This document shows, piece by piece, positions 1-10,140 of a stretch of 64,000 nucleotides of DNA (its first letter is position 1; the number at the start of each line of letters is the position of its first letter). Position numbers and translations under genes: made by a program. The notes below the pieces were generated by a model, which saw only the letters and a list, made by a program, of their open reading frames with translations, searched no databases and was not told the DNA's origin. The stretch comes from Zarea fungicola (taxonomy: Eukaryota > Ascomycota > Sordariomycetes > Hypocreales > Cordycipitaceae), in NCBI GenBank assembly GCA_900169235.1, contig FWCC01000161.1:1-64000 (forward strand), written 5' to 3'.

Positions 1-1618
1 TAGACGATTTCGGCTACTAGAAGGCCGCCATCTTTATATAGGGTACGTATGCAATTTCGATCATTAATATGAAGGTGCTTTGTATGGCTTCCTTGACGAG
101 GCATTTTGAGTAGCTAGCTGGCTGACTGGCTGGCTGGCTTGAAGTCAGAGAAAAAGACAGGAATAATTCCTAAGGAAAACGAAAGGTACATAGAAATTAG
201 TATATATGGGTACACTAAACCTTAGAAAAGCCTAGCGTCAAAAAAAGGTACCTACCTAGGGTATAAAACTTTCGCCTCATACCCAGTAGTTACTGTCCAC
301 ATATTATAATGCTTGGAGGCTCAAGCCCATTCGGGGATAACACTCGTCTCTGGCTGGCTAGTTTTGGGGGAAGACGGGAGGCCCTGGCAGATGCACTCAG
401 TTTGTAAAAGATTTGCAAGCCTGGAGAAACTTTTTAGTGGTCCAACGGCTCACGACAGGGGGGTTGAGTGGGCGAGATGGGCTAGTTGGCGAGGCACGAC
501 TAATGTGTCCGGATTATACATTACAGTTTGTGTGGTGGTGTGAGTGTGTAGGTTCGCTTGCAGTCTGCAGCCTGCAGGCCGTGCAATTATATCACACAGC
601 ACACCACCAAAGGAAGCCATCCATGGAAGGGTCGGCCAATGGGCGGACTTTTCCTCCGAGCAAAACCTCGCGCCCCAGCTCTTCCGGGTGGCTTTTCACC
701 GCTAGCCTAACGTTAGTTGGAGAGTGGCTGCTGATGGTTAACTTGGTGATACCCAATCACAGCCGTAAGCTGGGGAGGAGGGCAAAGCATTGAAGAGCTG
801 GCCAGCCACCAACCACCGGCACAACAAAAAAAAAGGTGGTGTGGAGAGGAGACTTTATGCAGCCCAGGCGGCTATAGCTGTCATATTATTCGTCAGCCGA
901 GTGGTCCTCTCTGTCTCTGCTCTCACCCACTGTGTACTGTACTTATCAATCAATCCCTCAGTCCAGCGTTGCATTGTTTCTCAGCTGCTCTTCTTGTCTG
1001 AGCACAAAGTGTTTCTCTCAAGGTGGCATGTTCCGCGAATGGCCGGATTTCCTGTTTTGGATTCTCTTTTTATTCTTTTCCATTCTAGCAGCCCAACCCC
1101 GCAGAGCCTCCGATAGTGTGCTTGAGGCTTCCCGAGCCGACATGATGCTGACAGACTGACAGTCGATCAGCTCATCCAATCGGGCATTTGGCATGTGTGA
1201 GATCCTGGAGCTTATTGCTGTGTAATTCCAAACTCGGCTGGTATTTTAAAAAAAAAATGAAATTGAAGAAATTGAAGAAAAAAAACATGGTCCAGGTCAT
1301 ACCCCATATGGAAAGCCTCACCCAATAGCAACACAAGCTTAGGGTGCCAGTACAGCCCCATGTACACTACATCACAGAAATAGCATTCCTCTTCTTAAAC
1401 AGAAAACTCCTTCTATATTCCATTCTACGTCCAATTTTTTTCCATAAACTTTTTTACTCCCTCCCATCCAACTCACGCGCTCCCATGAACAAAAAACAGC
1501 CCAAGTTTACACATACGCAGCCCCTGTCCACTGTCCAGCATCATGCCATGTACAAGCCATATCAACCAGCTACAACAACAGCACCCTCCCTAATCATCCA
1601 CCTGGATTAGAAATCCAT
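1..1618. other. Non-coding left flank and erj5 3' region
   Basis: I see no supportable gene here. The open frames between about 313 and 1159 lack ATG starts or coding-like composition and overlap in several frames. A short GGCT-type simple repeat lies near 112-144, and A-runs lie near 1245-1290. The last 300 bases before 1619 are probably the 3' untranslated region of the minus-strand erj5 gene. Confidence 0.6.
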
Positions 1619-3126
1619 TCATTTCTTCTTGTTCTTGCGCTTGTTGGGCTTGCTGCCCTGCTGCGCACCACTCGTCTTGGCCTTGCTCAGCGACTCGGTG
1701 CTCTTGCTAATCACCTCAAAGTCCTCGCCGGCAGAGTCACTACCCGGCGTGTTCTGTGCTCCGTCCGACTCGTCCTCGCCAATCAACTCCTCCCCATCGG
1801 CGTCCTCCTTGGCCTTGCCGGCAAAGAGTCGGCCAACCGTGGCCTGGATGAAAAACAGAGGGACGCGCACGACAGCAGTGTCCTTGTAAGTAGGCGGTGC
1901 CAGCTCATTAGGCTATATAATCAGGTTCAGTTAGCAAAAGTTACTTTACCCCAGAGACTTTTTTTGTTTGTTGCCGCCGGCTTCGCTTGCAACACATCAA
2001 CGCGGGTTGGAATATACTCACATCAAGGAGAAACTCGTGCACAACACCCTCCTCATCCTGCTCCTCAAGGAACACATCGCCAAACGAGTCCACTACCAGA
2101 ACCTTGCCATTCTCGGCAACGACTCGCTTCCTGACAACGGGCGTCTCCGAGGCATCACGCGACGACGGCTTCGAGGGGACGCGGCTCGTCTTGCGCTCCT
2201 TCTTCTTGGACGGGCGACCCTCGTCCTTGCGCGTCTCCTTTTCCATCATGCGGCGCTCCTTGCGGTTTCGTGGCACCGGCGCAGCGCCCTCCTCCTCCTC
2301 CTTCTCCTCCACGGCTGGTGCTGCTGCCGCCGGCGCTGGATCGAGGTTGAGCCCGGGAATGTTGCCGCCCCATGCCGTGTTGCGCGCAAACTTGACGTAG
2401 CGGCCGACAAACTCCTTTTGGCGCTTCCAGTTCATGTACAGGATCAGGTAGTGCACCGCGCCGCCCGCAAAGAGCACCACGCCAAAGAGCACCGTGCCGA
2501 GGCCGGGGCGGTAGCGGTTGTAGTAGTAGTCGGTGCCCTTCCAGAGGGGGAAGCCGTTGGACAGGAAGTGGTCGTAGCGGTCGCGCGAGGCGCCCTTGAG
2601 GATGTTGGCGATGAGGGACAGGCGCGCCTGACGGTCCGAGGCCAGCTTCACGGCCGTCCTGATCTCGGCTGGCGTGGGCGCCTTGACCGACTTGGCGCCG
2701 TCCTTGGGCTTGCGGGAGCGCAGCTTCTGCGTCACTTTATCCGGGTGCAGCTCGCGCGACTTCTTGCGGTAGGCCTTGCTGATGTCGTCCTGGGACGCGT
2801 GACGCGGGATCTCGAGAATGTCGTAAAACGTGGCGGCAGGGTCGACTTCGTGCGCCGAGATTTCATCACGAATTCGAAAGATTTCACGATCTTTTTTTTT
2901 TTTCAATAGCATCAATTAGCATTTTTTGTGACTACCAAGAAATTGTAGAATAAAAAAAAATCATCCATGTCCGTTATTCATGGTTGACCGGCTCGAAACA
3001 ACTAAATGTGGCCGCTGCTGCATTGAAGGGGGGGATTTCCAATGGCGACTCACCTTCCTTGCTCCATGCTGCCGTCAACGGCGTCAGGAGGGTCAGAATC
3101 CCCAGCGACAGGGTCGAGAACTTCAT
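1619..3126 (-). CDS. erj5: ER-localised J-domain membrane protein (Erj5 type)
   Basis: This is a DnaJ-type co-chaperone of the endoplasmic reticulum; the yeast Erj5 family supports Hsp70 (Kar2) and ER folding homeostasis. Three exons are read on the minus strand: 3126-3054, 2890-2022 and 1912-1619. The introns run 2891-3053 and 1913-2021, start GTGAGT and end AG, and keep the frame, giving 411 aa. The first exon encodes a signal peptide (MKFSTLSLGILTLLTPLTAA) and WSKE. The second begins DREIF and carries the J domain, with the HPD motif at residues 73-75. A membrane segment follows at about 154-176. The C-terminus is charged and lysine-rich, ending NKRKNKKK. The start is the ATG that gives the signal peptide. 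The gene shares a 417-bp divergent promoter region with the G-patch gene. The family call is strong; the function is taken from the family. Confidence 0.93.
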
Positions 3127-3543
3127 AATGCACCAGTCTGGCGAGGCGCACCAAGCAGATAGATAATTGTTGGAATCTGCGTCGTCGCTGACCTTGTGCA
3201 AGGGGAAGCCTTCCTAATAAGGCCAGATCCTCGCTATTGAATTTATGGAGTGGCGTCGACTCGGAGCTGGCCAACTGACCCGCAAGTAAATCAAATCGGG
3301 CCAGCTTGTGCTTTGGCGGCCGCCCCCTGTTGCTGTCGCAGGTACCTGGTAAAAGTGGGTATTGAACTGAACGGAAAGACTTTGTACTGAAAGACTTTGT
3401 ACTAAAGAGACTTTGTGCTGCAAAAAGTATTTGAAACCCATCAACTTGGCGTCATTCAGTCGGAGGAAAAGTAACATTCTTCCCCCTCAAGTCACTGTTT
3501 GCTCTTTCTACAGCCAGAAAAGCAAAAATCACAGCATGTTGCC
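3127..3543. promoter_or_regulatory. Divergent promoter region erj5 / G-patch gene, with 3-codon uORF
   Basis: This 417-bp stretch separates two divergent start codons and must carry both promoters. Two tandem near-identical AAAGACTTTGTACT units lie near 3377-3405. A minimal upstream ORF (Met-Leu-Pro-stop, 3536-3547) precedes the G-patch gene, and its TGA overlaps the main start as ATGA at 3544-3547. No TATA or CCAAT element is convincing. Confidence 0.55.
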
Positions 3544-4599
3544 ATGAGCACCACAAATCACCCTGGCGCCGAGGCCCAGGACGAGGAAGATGACTACATG
3601 AACATGACCTTTGGCGAAGCCGAGCCCGTCAAGGAGACGTCCTTGCAGCGCGCACAGCGCCTAAAGAAGGAATCCCGCGCCAGAGGCCTTGTCAAGTCCA
3701 AGGCCCAAATCGCCGAGGAGGAAAAGACGGCGCGTGAAAAGGCTCTCGCCACGTCGATGCTCGACGACCCGCGCGCCAAGAAGAGCAAGGGTCTCGCCAT
3801 GATGGCCAAGATGGGCTTCACCGGCGGGGGGCTGGGCAAGAAGGAAGCCGACGGCACCTCGCTGGCCCGCACGGAGCCCATTCACCTCAGCCTCAAGGAT
3901 GATCGAGGCGGCGTTGGCATGGACTCCGAGAAGAAGCGCCGCTTCAGGGAGGCAGCGGAGGAGCAAGGGCTGGATCCGGACGCAAAAGTGCCAAAGCTGG
4001 ACCCGGATGAGTACCGCGAGCGCGTGAGGAGGGAGCGCGAGGATGCGAAGCTGGAGCAGCAGTTTTTTGCGGCGCAGCGCCTGGCGGAACGCATGGACGA
4101 CGAGAAGTCGACAGAAGCTGTCACCGGTATCAAAGCTCCTTCAGATGATGACGATGAAGATTCTGACTCTGAGCTGGAGTTGCAGAAGAAAAAGAGGAGC
4201 AGCAGGGTGCCGCACTCTTCAAAACCTCTGAAATCAATATCCATTCTCTACCGTGGCCTCGTGCGCCATCGCGAGGAAAAGGAGCGCACCCGTCGAATAC
4301 GCTACGACCTGGAACAGTCGCTCTCCCGTCTGCCGACGTATCAAGACGAGGATGAAGAAGATCCAGACTACAAAACGGCCTTGGGCAAACCAGCCAGTGC
4401 TATTTATACAACGGCAGAGGATCTGGACGAGGAAGATCCGGAGCTGGACGAGTTTAATGCGACAGATGTGCGGGAGCGCCTGGAGCGACTTTTGAAGCAC
4501 CTCCGGCAGGAGCATAAATACTGTTTCTGGTGCAAGATGGCCTATCCGGATGCAGAGATGGAGGGCTGTCCTGGCCTGACCGAGGAGGACCACGATTAA
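3544..4599 (+). CDS. G-patch and DUF4187 domain protein (GPATCH11-like)
   Basis: This is a 351-aa intronless protein of the G-patch class, whose members bind and activate DEAH-box RNA helicases in mRNA splicing or ribosome biogenesis. The N-terminus is acidic. The glycine-rich G-patch lies at about residues 78-125, with core MAKMGFTGGGLGKKEADG. A charged helical middle follows (KKRRFREAAEEQG), then an acidic DDDDEDSDSELE stretch. The C-terminal DUF4187 module, at about 308-351, carries LLKHLRQEHKYCFWC and GCPG, a probable short zinc-binding or aromatic motif. This arrangement matches vertebrate GPATCH11. The ATG at 3544 is preferred because the in-frame extension to 3499 has no ATG. The exact helicase partner cannot be told from sequence. 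Confidence 0.88.
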   Translation: MSTTNHPGAEAQDEEDDYMNMTFGEAEPVKETSLQRAQRLKKESRARGLVKSKAQIAEEEKTAREKALATSMLDDPRAKKSKGLAMMAKMGFTGGGLGKKEADGTSLARTEPIHLSLKDDRGGVGMDSEKKRRFREAAEEQGLDPDAKVPKLDPDEYRERVRREREDAKLEQQFFAAQRLAERMDDEKSTEAVTGIKAPSDDDDEDSDSELELQKKKRSSRVPHSSKPLKSISILYRGLVRHREEKERTRRIRYDLEQSLSRLPTYQDEDEEDPDYKTALGKPASAIYTTAEDLDEEDPELDEFNATDVRERLERLLKHLRQEHKYCFWCKMAYPDAEMEGCPGLTEEDHD

Positions 4600-4755
4600 A
4601 GTAGCAACAGGGACATGTACATTAACTCCATAAATCACAGCAATGATGAATTCAACAACAATCATAAATCGTTATGTAAATGCAGTGTGCACTCTATACT
4701 TTTAAACGTACCTCTCTATTTTGGCCAGGAAACGCCAGTTCTATACCTTTTATTT

Positions 4756-5978
4756 TCACATTTCCGTAGCAGAGTGCCTAACTCCGCAGCGTGGATGCGT
4801 ATAATTATAATCGTAGCCCGACAAGATGCCCACAAAGTGACTCACTGTACCCAGCACAACAAAGCAGTGGAATATCTGATGCGAGCATCCCCAAATATCA
4901 AATTTACCCGGTAGCCAGCACTCGGGGAATCGTGACTGCAAATCCTAGTTTAGTAAAGGATGCAAATGGCTTGTCGAGTAAAGGCGGGGGGGGGCTGTAG
5001 TATGAGTGGGTGACTTACAACAAGAAATCCAACACCAGTCAGCATAAAGACGCCCTCGAGGTAGTAGTAATTAAGGCCAGATTGTTTCTGAAGCTGGTCG
5101 TAGGGGAAAATAAGGGCAGCATGAATGATGGGGATAAAGGCAGACAGGCTGAGGGCAAGAAAGGGTAGCAGTCTTGAAGTCAGCCAGTCCTTGGAGTCAT
5201 TATTACCACGTAGGGAAAAATACGAATTGAAGGCTCCCATCACGAATATCTAGTACAGAAAAATCAGCATCATATTTTTTTTACATGCACTCTCTTTTTG
5301 TTCATTATCGGTGTCCGCTTTTCTAACAAATATCAATTTACATACCGCAGCAAGATATCCACGCAGCAGCCACGGCTCGCAGTAGAAGCCCATGTACAAG
5401 CCCGGCACAAACGATGCCATAATGAGCAGCGAGATGCCGACATAGTCAAGCCGGATCCAGAGGTCCGCCAGCTCCTGCGAGTGGCAGAGCAGCGTGTGGT
5501 ACGCCGCCGACAGGCCAAAGCACGCCGAGCACGCCGTGAGATACACGTGGAAGACGGCGCGGTCGGCGAGCGAGGCGCCCGGGTAGTGCGCCGAGAGGTA
5601 CCACGCGAGCGCGGCGTTGCCGACAACGGCGGCGACGCCCGGCACGAGGTGGGTGAAGATGTTGCCGCTCTGGTTGTGCAGGTACGTCCAGCTCCGGAAG
5701 CAGGGCCCCGCCGCGGCGAAGACGGGGCGGTACCCCGTGCGGATGTACGGGTTCTCGCCGTACCAGGTCGGGATCTTGTCAATGGAGAGCAGGTGAGTCG
5801 TGCGGGCGACGACGCGCTTGATCTGCTCGGTGCCCGCGGTGCCGGCCTCGGAGAGACGCCGGGAGGCGAGGGAGGCGAGGGATGAGGCGGAGGAGGATGC
5901 TGTGAGGGACGGCTTGAGGGCATCGTCCTTGATAGCAGGTGTCACCGCGGCGGCGCGCGCCTTTTTCCCACGATACAT
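4756..5978 (-). CDS. PAQR / haemolysin-III family seven-TM protein (Izh type)
   Basis: This is an integral membrane protein of the PAQR (adiponectin/progestin receptor) family; yeast Izh proteins affect zinc and lipid homeostasis. Exons 5978-5346, 5249-5019 and 4935-4756 join in phase 0 across introns of 96 and 83 nt (GTATGT...TAG and GTAAGT...CAG), giving 347 aa. Family signatures are visible: NQSGNIFTHL before the first membrane span, AAYHTLLCHS in the middle, LDYVGI, and the C-terminal histidine pair in GSHQIFH-like form (CSHQIFHCFVVLG). These His and Asp residues form the conserved metal site in this family. The Ser/Ala-rich N-terminus (about residues 20-45) is cytosolic in the family. 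I cannot assign it to a specific yeast Izh paralogue. Confidence 0.92.
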
Positions 5979-7753
5979 GATTTTTACTGTTGTCGGTGTG
6001 GGAATTTGGGGGGTATGTTAAAAATTGAGACCAGCGGTTAGATCTTGGGGAAATAAATATGTATTCTTAAAATGAGAGGCATGCAATTAGTATTCGGCCC
6101 ACAGTCTATGAGCTCCAAAGACGTTGGTTGTCGGGTTCCTGACGTCTGCGAGGGGGCATGTGAGCAAAAAAGAGCCGCAGATTCTGAATGGTTGGCCCTG
6201 GAGGCTAGAGGTTAATGACGAGTGTATCGTTTTGGGTGTGCGAGCAGCCAAGCCTGGTGTTGCTGAAAACGAAAGGCTAACAAGGCTTATGAGTGTCTGA
6301 ATTCTATGATTGGTTGATGGCGATAGTACGGCTCTGGCCTACCCTGGAGATGATTTAGTCGACGTGAATAGGCCAGCCACAGTCGATGGAGCTGGGCTAT
6401 ATGATTACTTGTAATATAGAACGTGATTCTTTGGGATGGAGAGCTAAAACTTGTGATTTGCGCAGTTGGGCGTCGTCAGACCTGAGTAGGAAGTACGTAT
6501 GACAGAATGCCATGTGGCAGCTTCCCGAATCTAGAGGTGTCTAGGTAGAATGTATTAGTTAGCACAACTCAACCACACAAGAAAATTAAAATTAAAAACA
6601 AGATAAAGAAGATTGTGACAATATAGTTGAATAGATTAGTTGTCTGTTTTAGTTATTCCTAAGAGTGCTAGAAGTATTGGCCGCCTCACTTGACTGATCT
6701 GCTGCATAGTGGGAGGCACTGAGCTCACTTCCAAGACAAGAATACAGATGCGAGAGAAAGATTCAACCCAGGGAGCTATTAACAGTAGGTGACAAACGGA
6801 ACATTCCGTTTATACACGGGTAAGCTTTGCGATAAGCTGAGCTGTAGTGCCTAGTAATAGCATTACATTGTCGATGCGTTTTGAGCCGATTTGGAATACC
6901 AAGTACGTAGTGCAGAAGGGCCATTGGCTCGGCAAGTAGCTTCGCCCTACATTTAGTGTGGAGGAGGTACATCTTACAAGGCTGGCAGACGGCGCCAGCT
7001 GCCACCAGCTGCCACCAGCTGCCTGCAGCCGTGCCGCATGTGGCTGCGCCGCACTTGGTTCAAGTGGAGCCCCGAGAATGAGGAAACAATCACCGTTATT
7101 TGGAATATTCTGCTTGGCTGGCCTAGCAACACACAACATGTCTCTGCATCACCGACTCGAGCATCACTGTTCAATTGCAGTACATAATTCCATCTGCAAA
7201 ATTTGAGAGTCGCATCGGCCAAGAGGGAGCCAAGACAGTTAGCGACATACATACGGCATCGAGCATATATTTATAAAATACCGTTTGCCTTCTTTATTTA
7301 CCACTTAAAGAGACAGGGACAATTGTGGCTACATACGACTAATCCCCCTCCACATTGAAACAAAAAATTGCTAGTATTCCTTACCTCTACCACTAGTACG
7401 GAGTAGTAAGTGAACCTCCTCTACACCACCACAAGGACGGTCCACTAACCCGGAACAAGCCAGTGGTGCTGCCCGCCTCGCTGCATTTCGAACGCGCCCC
7501 AACCACTCATCAACCACGTATCTCAAATCTCTCCGTTCCTTGTCGCGTTTTATCCCAGGCTGGCCGTCCAAGCTTCGACTAAGCCTAGGTATCACATTCC
7601 GTGAAGTCAATTTGATCGCGATCCACACCGACAAGCTGTCCTTGCGATACGCCTGGCCCCTCTTGTCTTCACCCACTGGCTGGTGCCTCCTACCACAGCG
7701 CGCCTCGACTGAAAGCGCCGGGTCATCGCTCACCAGGACCTCCAGAGCTCACA
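5979..7753. promoter_or_regulatory. Divergent intergenic region PAQR / bZIP
   Basis: This stretch of about 1.8 kb lies between divergent start codons and shows no convincing gene. A perfect TACGGAGTA motif is at 7397-7405. A CCACCAGCTG direct repeat lies near 6995-7020. The 3' part (7370-7753) is C- and T-rich, as expected for the leader of the bZIP gene. Confidence 0.5.
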
Positions 7754-9682
7754 ATGGCGGACCAGGCGCCTGAACGGCCCTCGTTTTTGTCATATCTCAA
7801 GCGAGACAAGGACAAAACAAAGGATAAAAAGTCTGCCCCCAAGTCCAAGGCTCCTTCAGCCAGTACTGTGACGGGTAAGTTCTAAAATAAGCTTCCGTGA
7901 CAAAACAACTCGAACCACCACCATCTTCTCCCCAGACCAGCCCAGTGCAGCCCGCTTCTATCACAAGAATCGCTTTTTCGAAACTGTGTTTCTGCTGTCG
8001 AATTCGGGCCGTCCCAATTTATTGTTATTTCCGGCTTGCGGTTTTATGCACAGCTTGTTCCCCCTTCCCCGAAGCGACAAATTATTTCAATGCCATCGGC
8101 CTTGAACCCATCGGCCCGCTCAAATCTAATGATTTGTCATTTCTACTTTGGGCTGGCTGCCAACTAGGCCTGCCCTTGTCCATCGTCTTATAAGCTGGCC
8201 CGTCACAAGACGCCGCTGTCGCTGCTCTTACGTTTTCTCCTGCTTGGGTTTATTTTTGGGGTATCCCTTCATAATCTCCGTGCCGGTTTAGTCTTACGTT
8301 TGCTCATCTCGCCTCTGGAATTCTTGTCGTGGGCACTGGTTGCCATGATTCCAAGACTCCAATACTGCCCTTGACTCCTCATAACCTGCCACTGTCCAGC
8401 CATTACCAACATCTTCATTCTCCCCTTCGTTATTCTTCCCTTTTCATCTGTACCTCTTTTATCTATGCTTTCATACCACTACTATGCCCTATATAATTTC
8501 AAGCACCACTGTTCGAGATACCGCCAGGATGAAACGTTTCCAAAGAGACAAGAGCCTGACCAGAACCTTACTAGCAACTGCCAGGGAAAAAAGCCCCGGA
8601 GGCGAAGATGAGAGCGGATTGTCCAAGAATCAAATTCGTCGTGCCCAAGTGCGCAAGGCCCAGATCCAGCATCGCCAACGCAAAGCAAACTATGTCAAGC
8701 AGCTTGAGATGGACATTTCACAGCTCCGTGAGCTCATCACACAGGCGCAGCATGACACCAACGCCTTGAAGAGGCAGAATGACGACATCAAATCTGTACT
8801 ATCAGAGAACGGCATCCCCAGTCCGCCCGGCCTAACAAATGGAGCCCCGTCGCCAAGTGCTGCCACTGTCCTGTCCGATGCTTCAGCACAGTACATCGAT
8901 GCCTCGCCACAAAACACAACACCCGGCATCTACCCACCCATAGAAACCGGCGACCCTTTCCTGATGGAGAGTCTTGGCCTGGATGAGGATCTCCTTGTCA
9001 CTCTAAGTACCAACAAGCTCCTGGGGACGCCTTCCTTTAGCGTGAGCCCAAGCTCTGCCACCAGCAGCTACTTTACCTCGCCCGTCTCGGACGTCTGGTC
9101 CCGGGGCCAGATTCAACTGACGCCTGCCCAAGAGCTGACAATCATTAACTTCATTCTTTCGTAAGTACAAGACAAGGTCTAATTACCAGCATTGTAGTCT
9201 GACCTTCCCTCGCTTCTAGCCTCGAGCATGTATGCTGGGACCACTTTTGGCTTGGCGACTGCCACACCCACAGCACACAGAGTGAGGACATGAAAGGCCA
9301 TACGCTGATGGCAACGTCATATCTAATGGCCAATGCCCCCGAGTCCATCTATAACGAGCGCCAGGCCTTCAACAGCCGCTTCCGCAGCTCCCCGACGCTG
9401 CAGTGGCCGTCCTCTACCGTCACCCTCGACACACTCTACGGCCTTGCTCAGTCCCTCAACCCCGGCACCGAGGAAATTACTCCCATCCAGGCCTGGTTCG
9501 AGCTCGCCACACGCTATCCAATCGAACTGCTGCTGCAACCCGCTACCCTCGAGGCGCTAAAGCGGGAGTTTAAGGGTGTTGTTCGTTGTGTAGCCTTTGG
9601 TGCCGCCATGGAGAGAGTGGCCTTTGAGAGTGTCATCTTCCGCGTTCTTGGCCCCGATGCCAATACCCTTGCCGGATTATAA
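7754..9682 (+). CDS. bZIP transcription factor with fungal C-terminal domain
   Basis: The basic-leucine zipper lies within 8640-8820. Its basic region reads SKNQIRRAQVRKAQIQHRQR and is followed by KANYVKQLE and leucine-zipper heptads. A second exon pair joins across a clear 59-nt intron (9161-9219, GTAAGT...CTAG) to a conserved C-terminal region (EHVCWDHFWLGD, then HTLMATSYLMANAPESIY, then CVAFGAAMERVAFESV). That region is typical of one class of fungal bZIP proteins. A very good start, CACAATGGCGG, occurs at 7754 and opens MADQAPERPSFLSYLKRDK, ending at a GTAAGT donor at 7875. The best in-frame acceptor I find is at 8517, which would make a long 643-nt intron with a weak GAG acceptor. If exon 1 is not joined, translation would begin at 8484 or 8529. 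The regulator's targets cannot be inferred. Confidence 0.8.
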
Positions 9683-10140
9683 TCACCTGGACACAGCTTG
9701 TCTTTATTTTATTTTTTCGAAGGGAAAGCGCAACTGCCCATGGTTTTGAAGAGAATAGGAGCAGGAAAAAACTACGGGCGTTTTTTCAATTTAAAACGGA
9801 TTTGAGATTGAACACGTGTGTAAATTGGGCATCTGGCGTATACTGGGCGCTTTTTATTTGGGATTCTATTCTTCTTTTTTGAATCACAATTTACGAATAC
9901 CATTTTTTTCGCTTTTGACAAATTTCCAAATGAGGCAAGACTGTGATGCAGACGTAGTGGGCTCTCGTGTCTGATTTTCCATATAATATCTCACATTAAA
10001 ACTGTATAAAGTCAGGCCAAAGGTAATAATCATTAATAAAGAGAACATCAGGCAAATAAATCTACGTAAAAAAGAAAACACATTCTTTCTCGTCCTTCTC
10101 CACTCTCCACCACCTTTTAATTTTGGTTCAGTTTTTTTTT
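9683..10140. other. Convergent intergenic region bZIP / dopA
   Basis: This is an AT-rich spacer between two converging genes that holds their 3' ends. It contains several T- and A-runs that could serve in 3'-end formation. No gene is visible. Confidence 0.6.

Noticed and set aside
313..1159. Several overlapping forward ORFs at the left end
   Set aside because: Starts are mostly non-ATG, frames overlap, and the products have no recognisable features.
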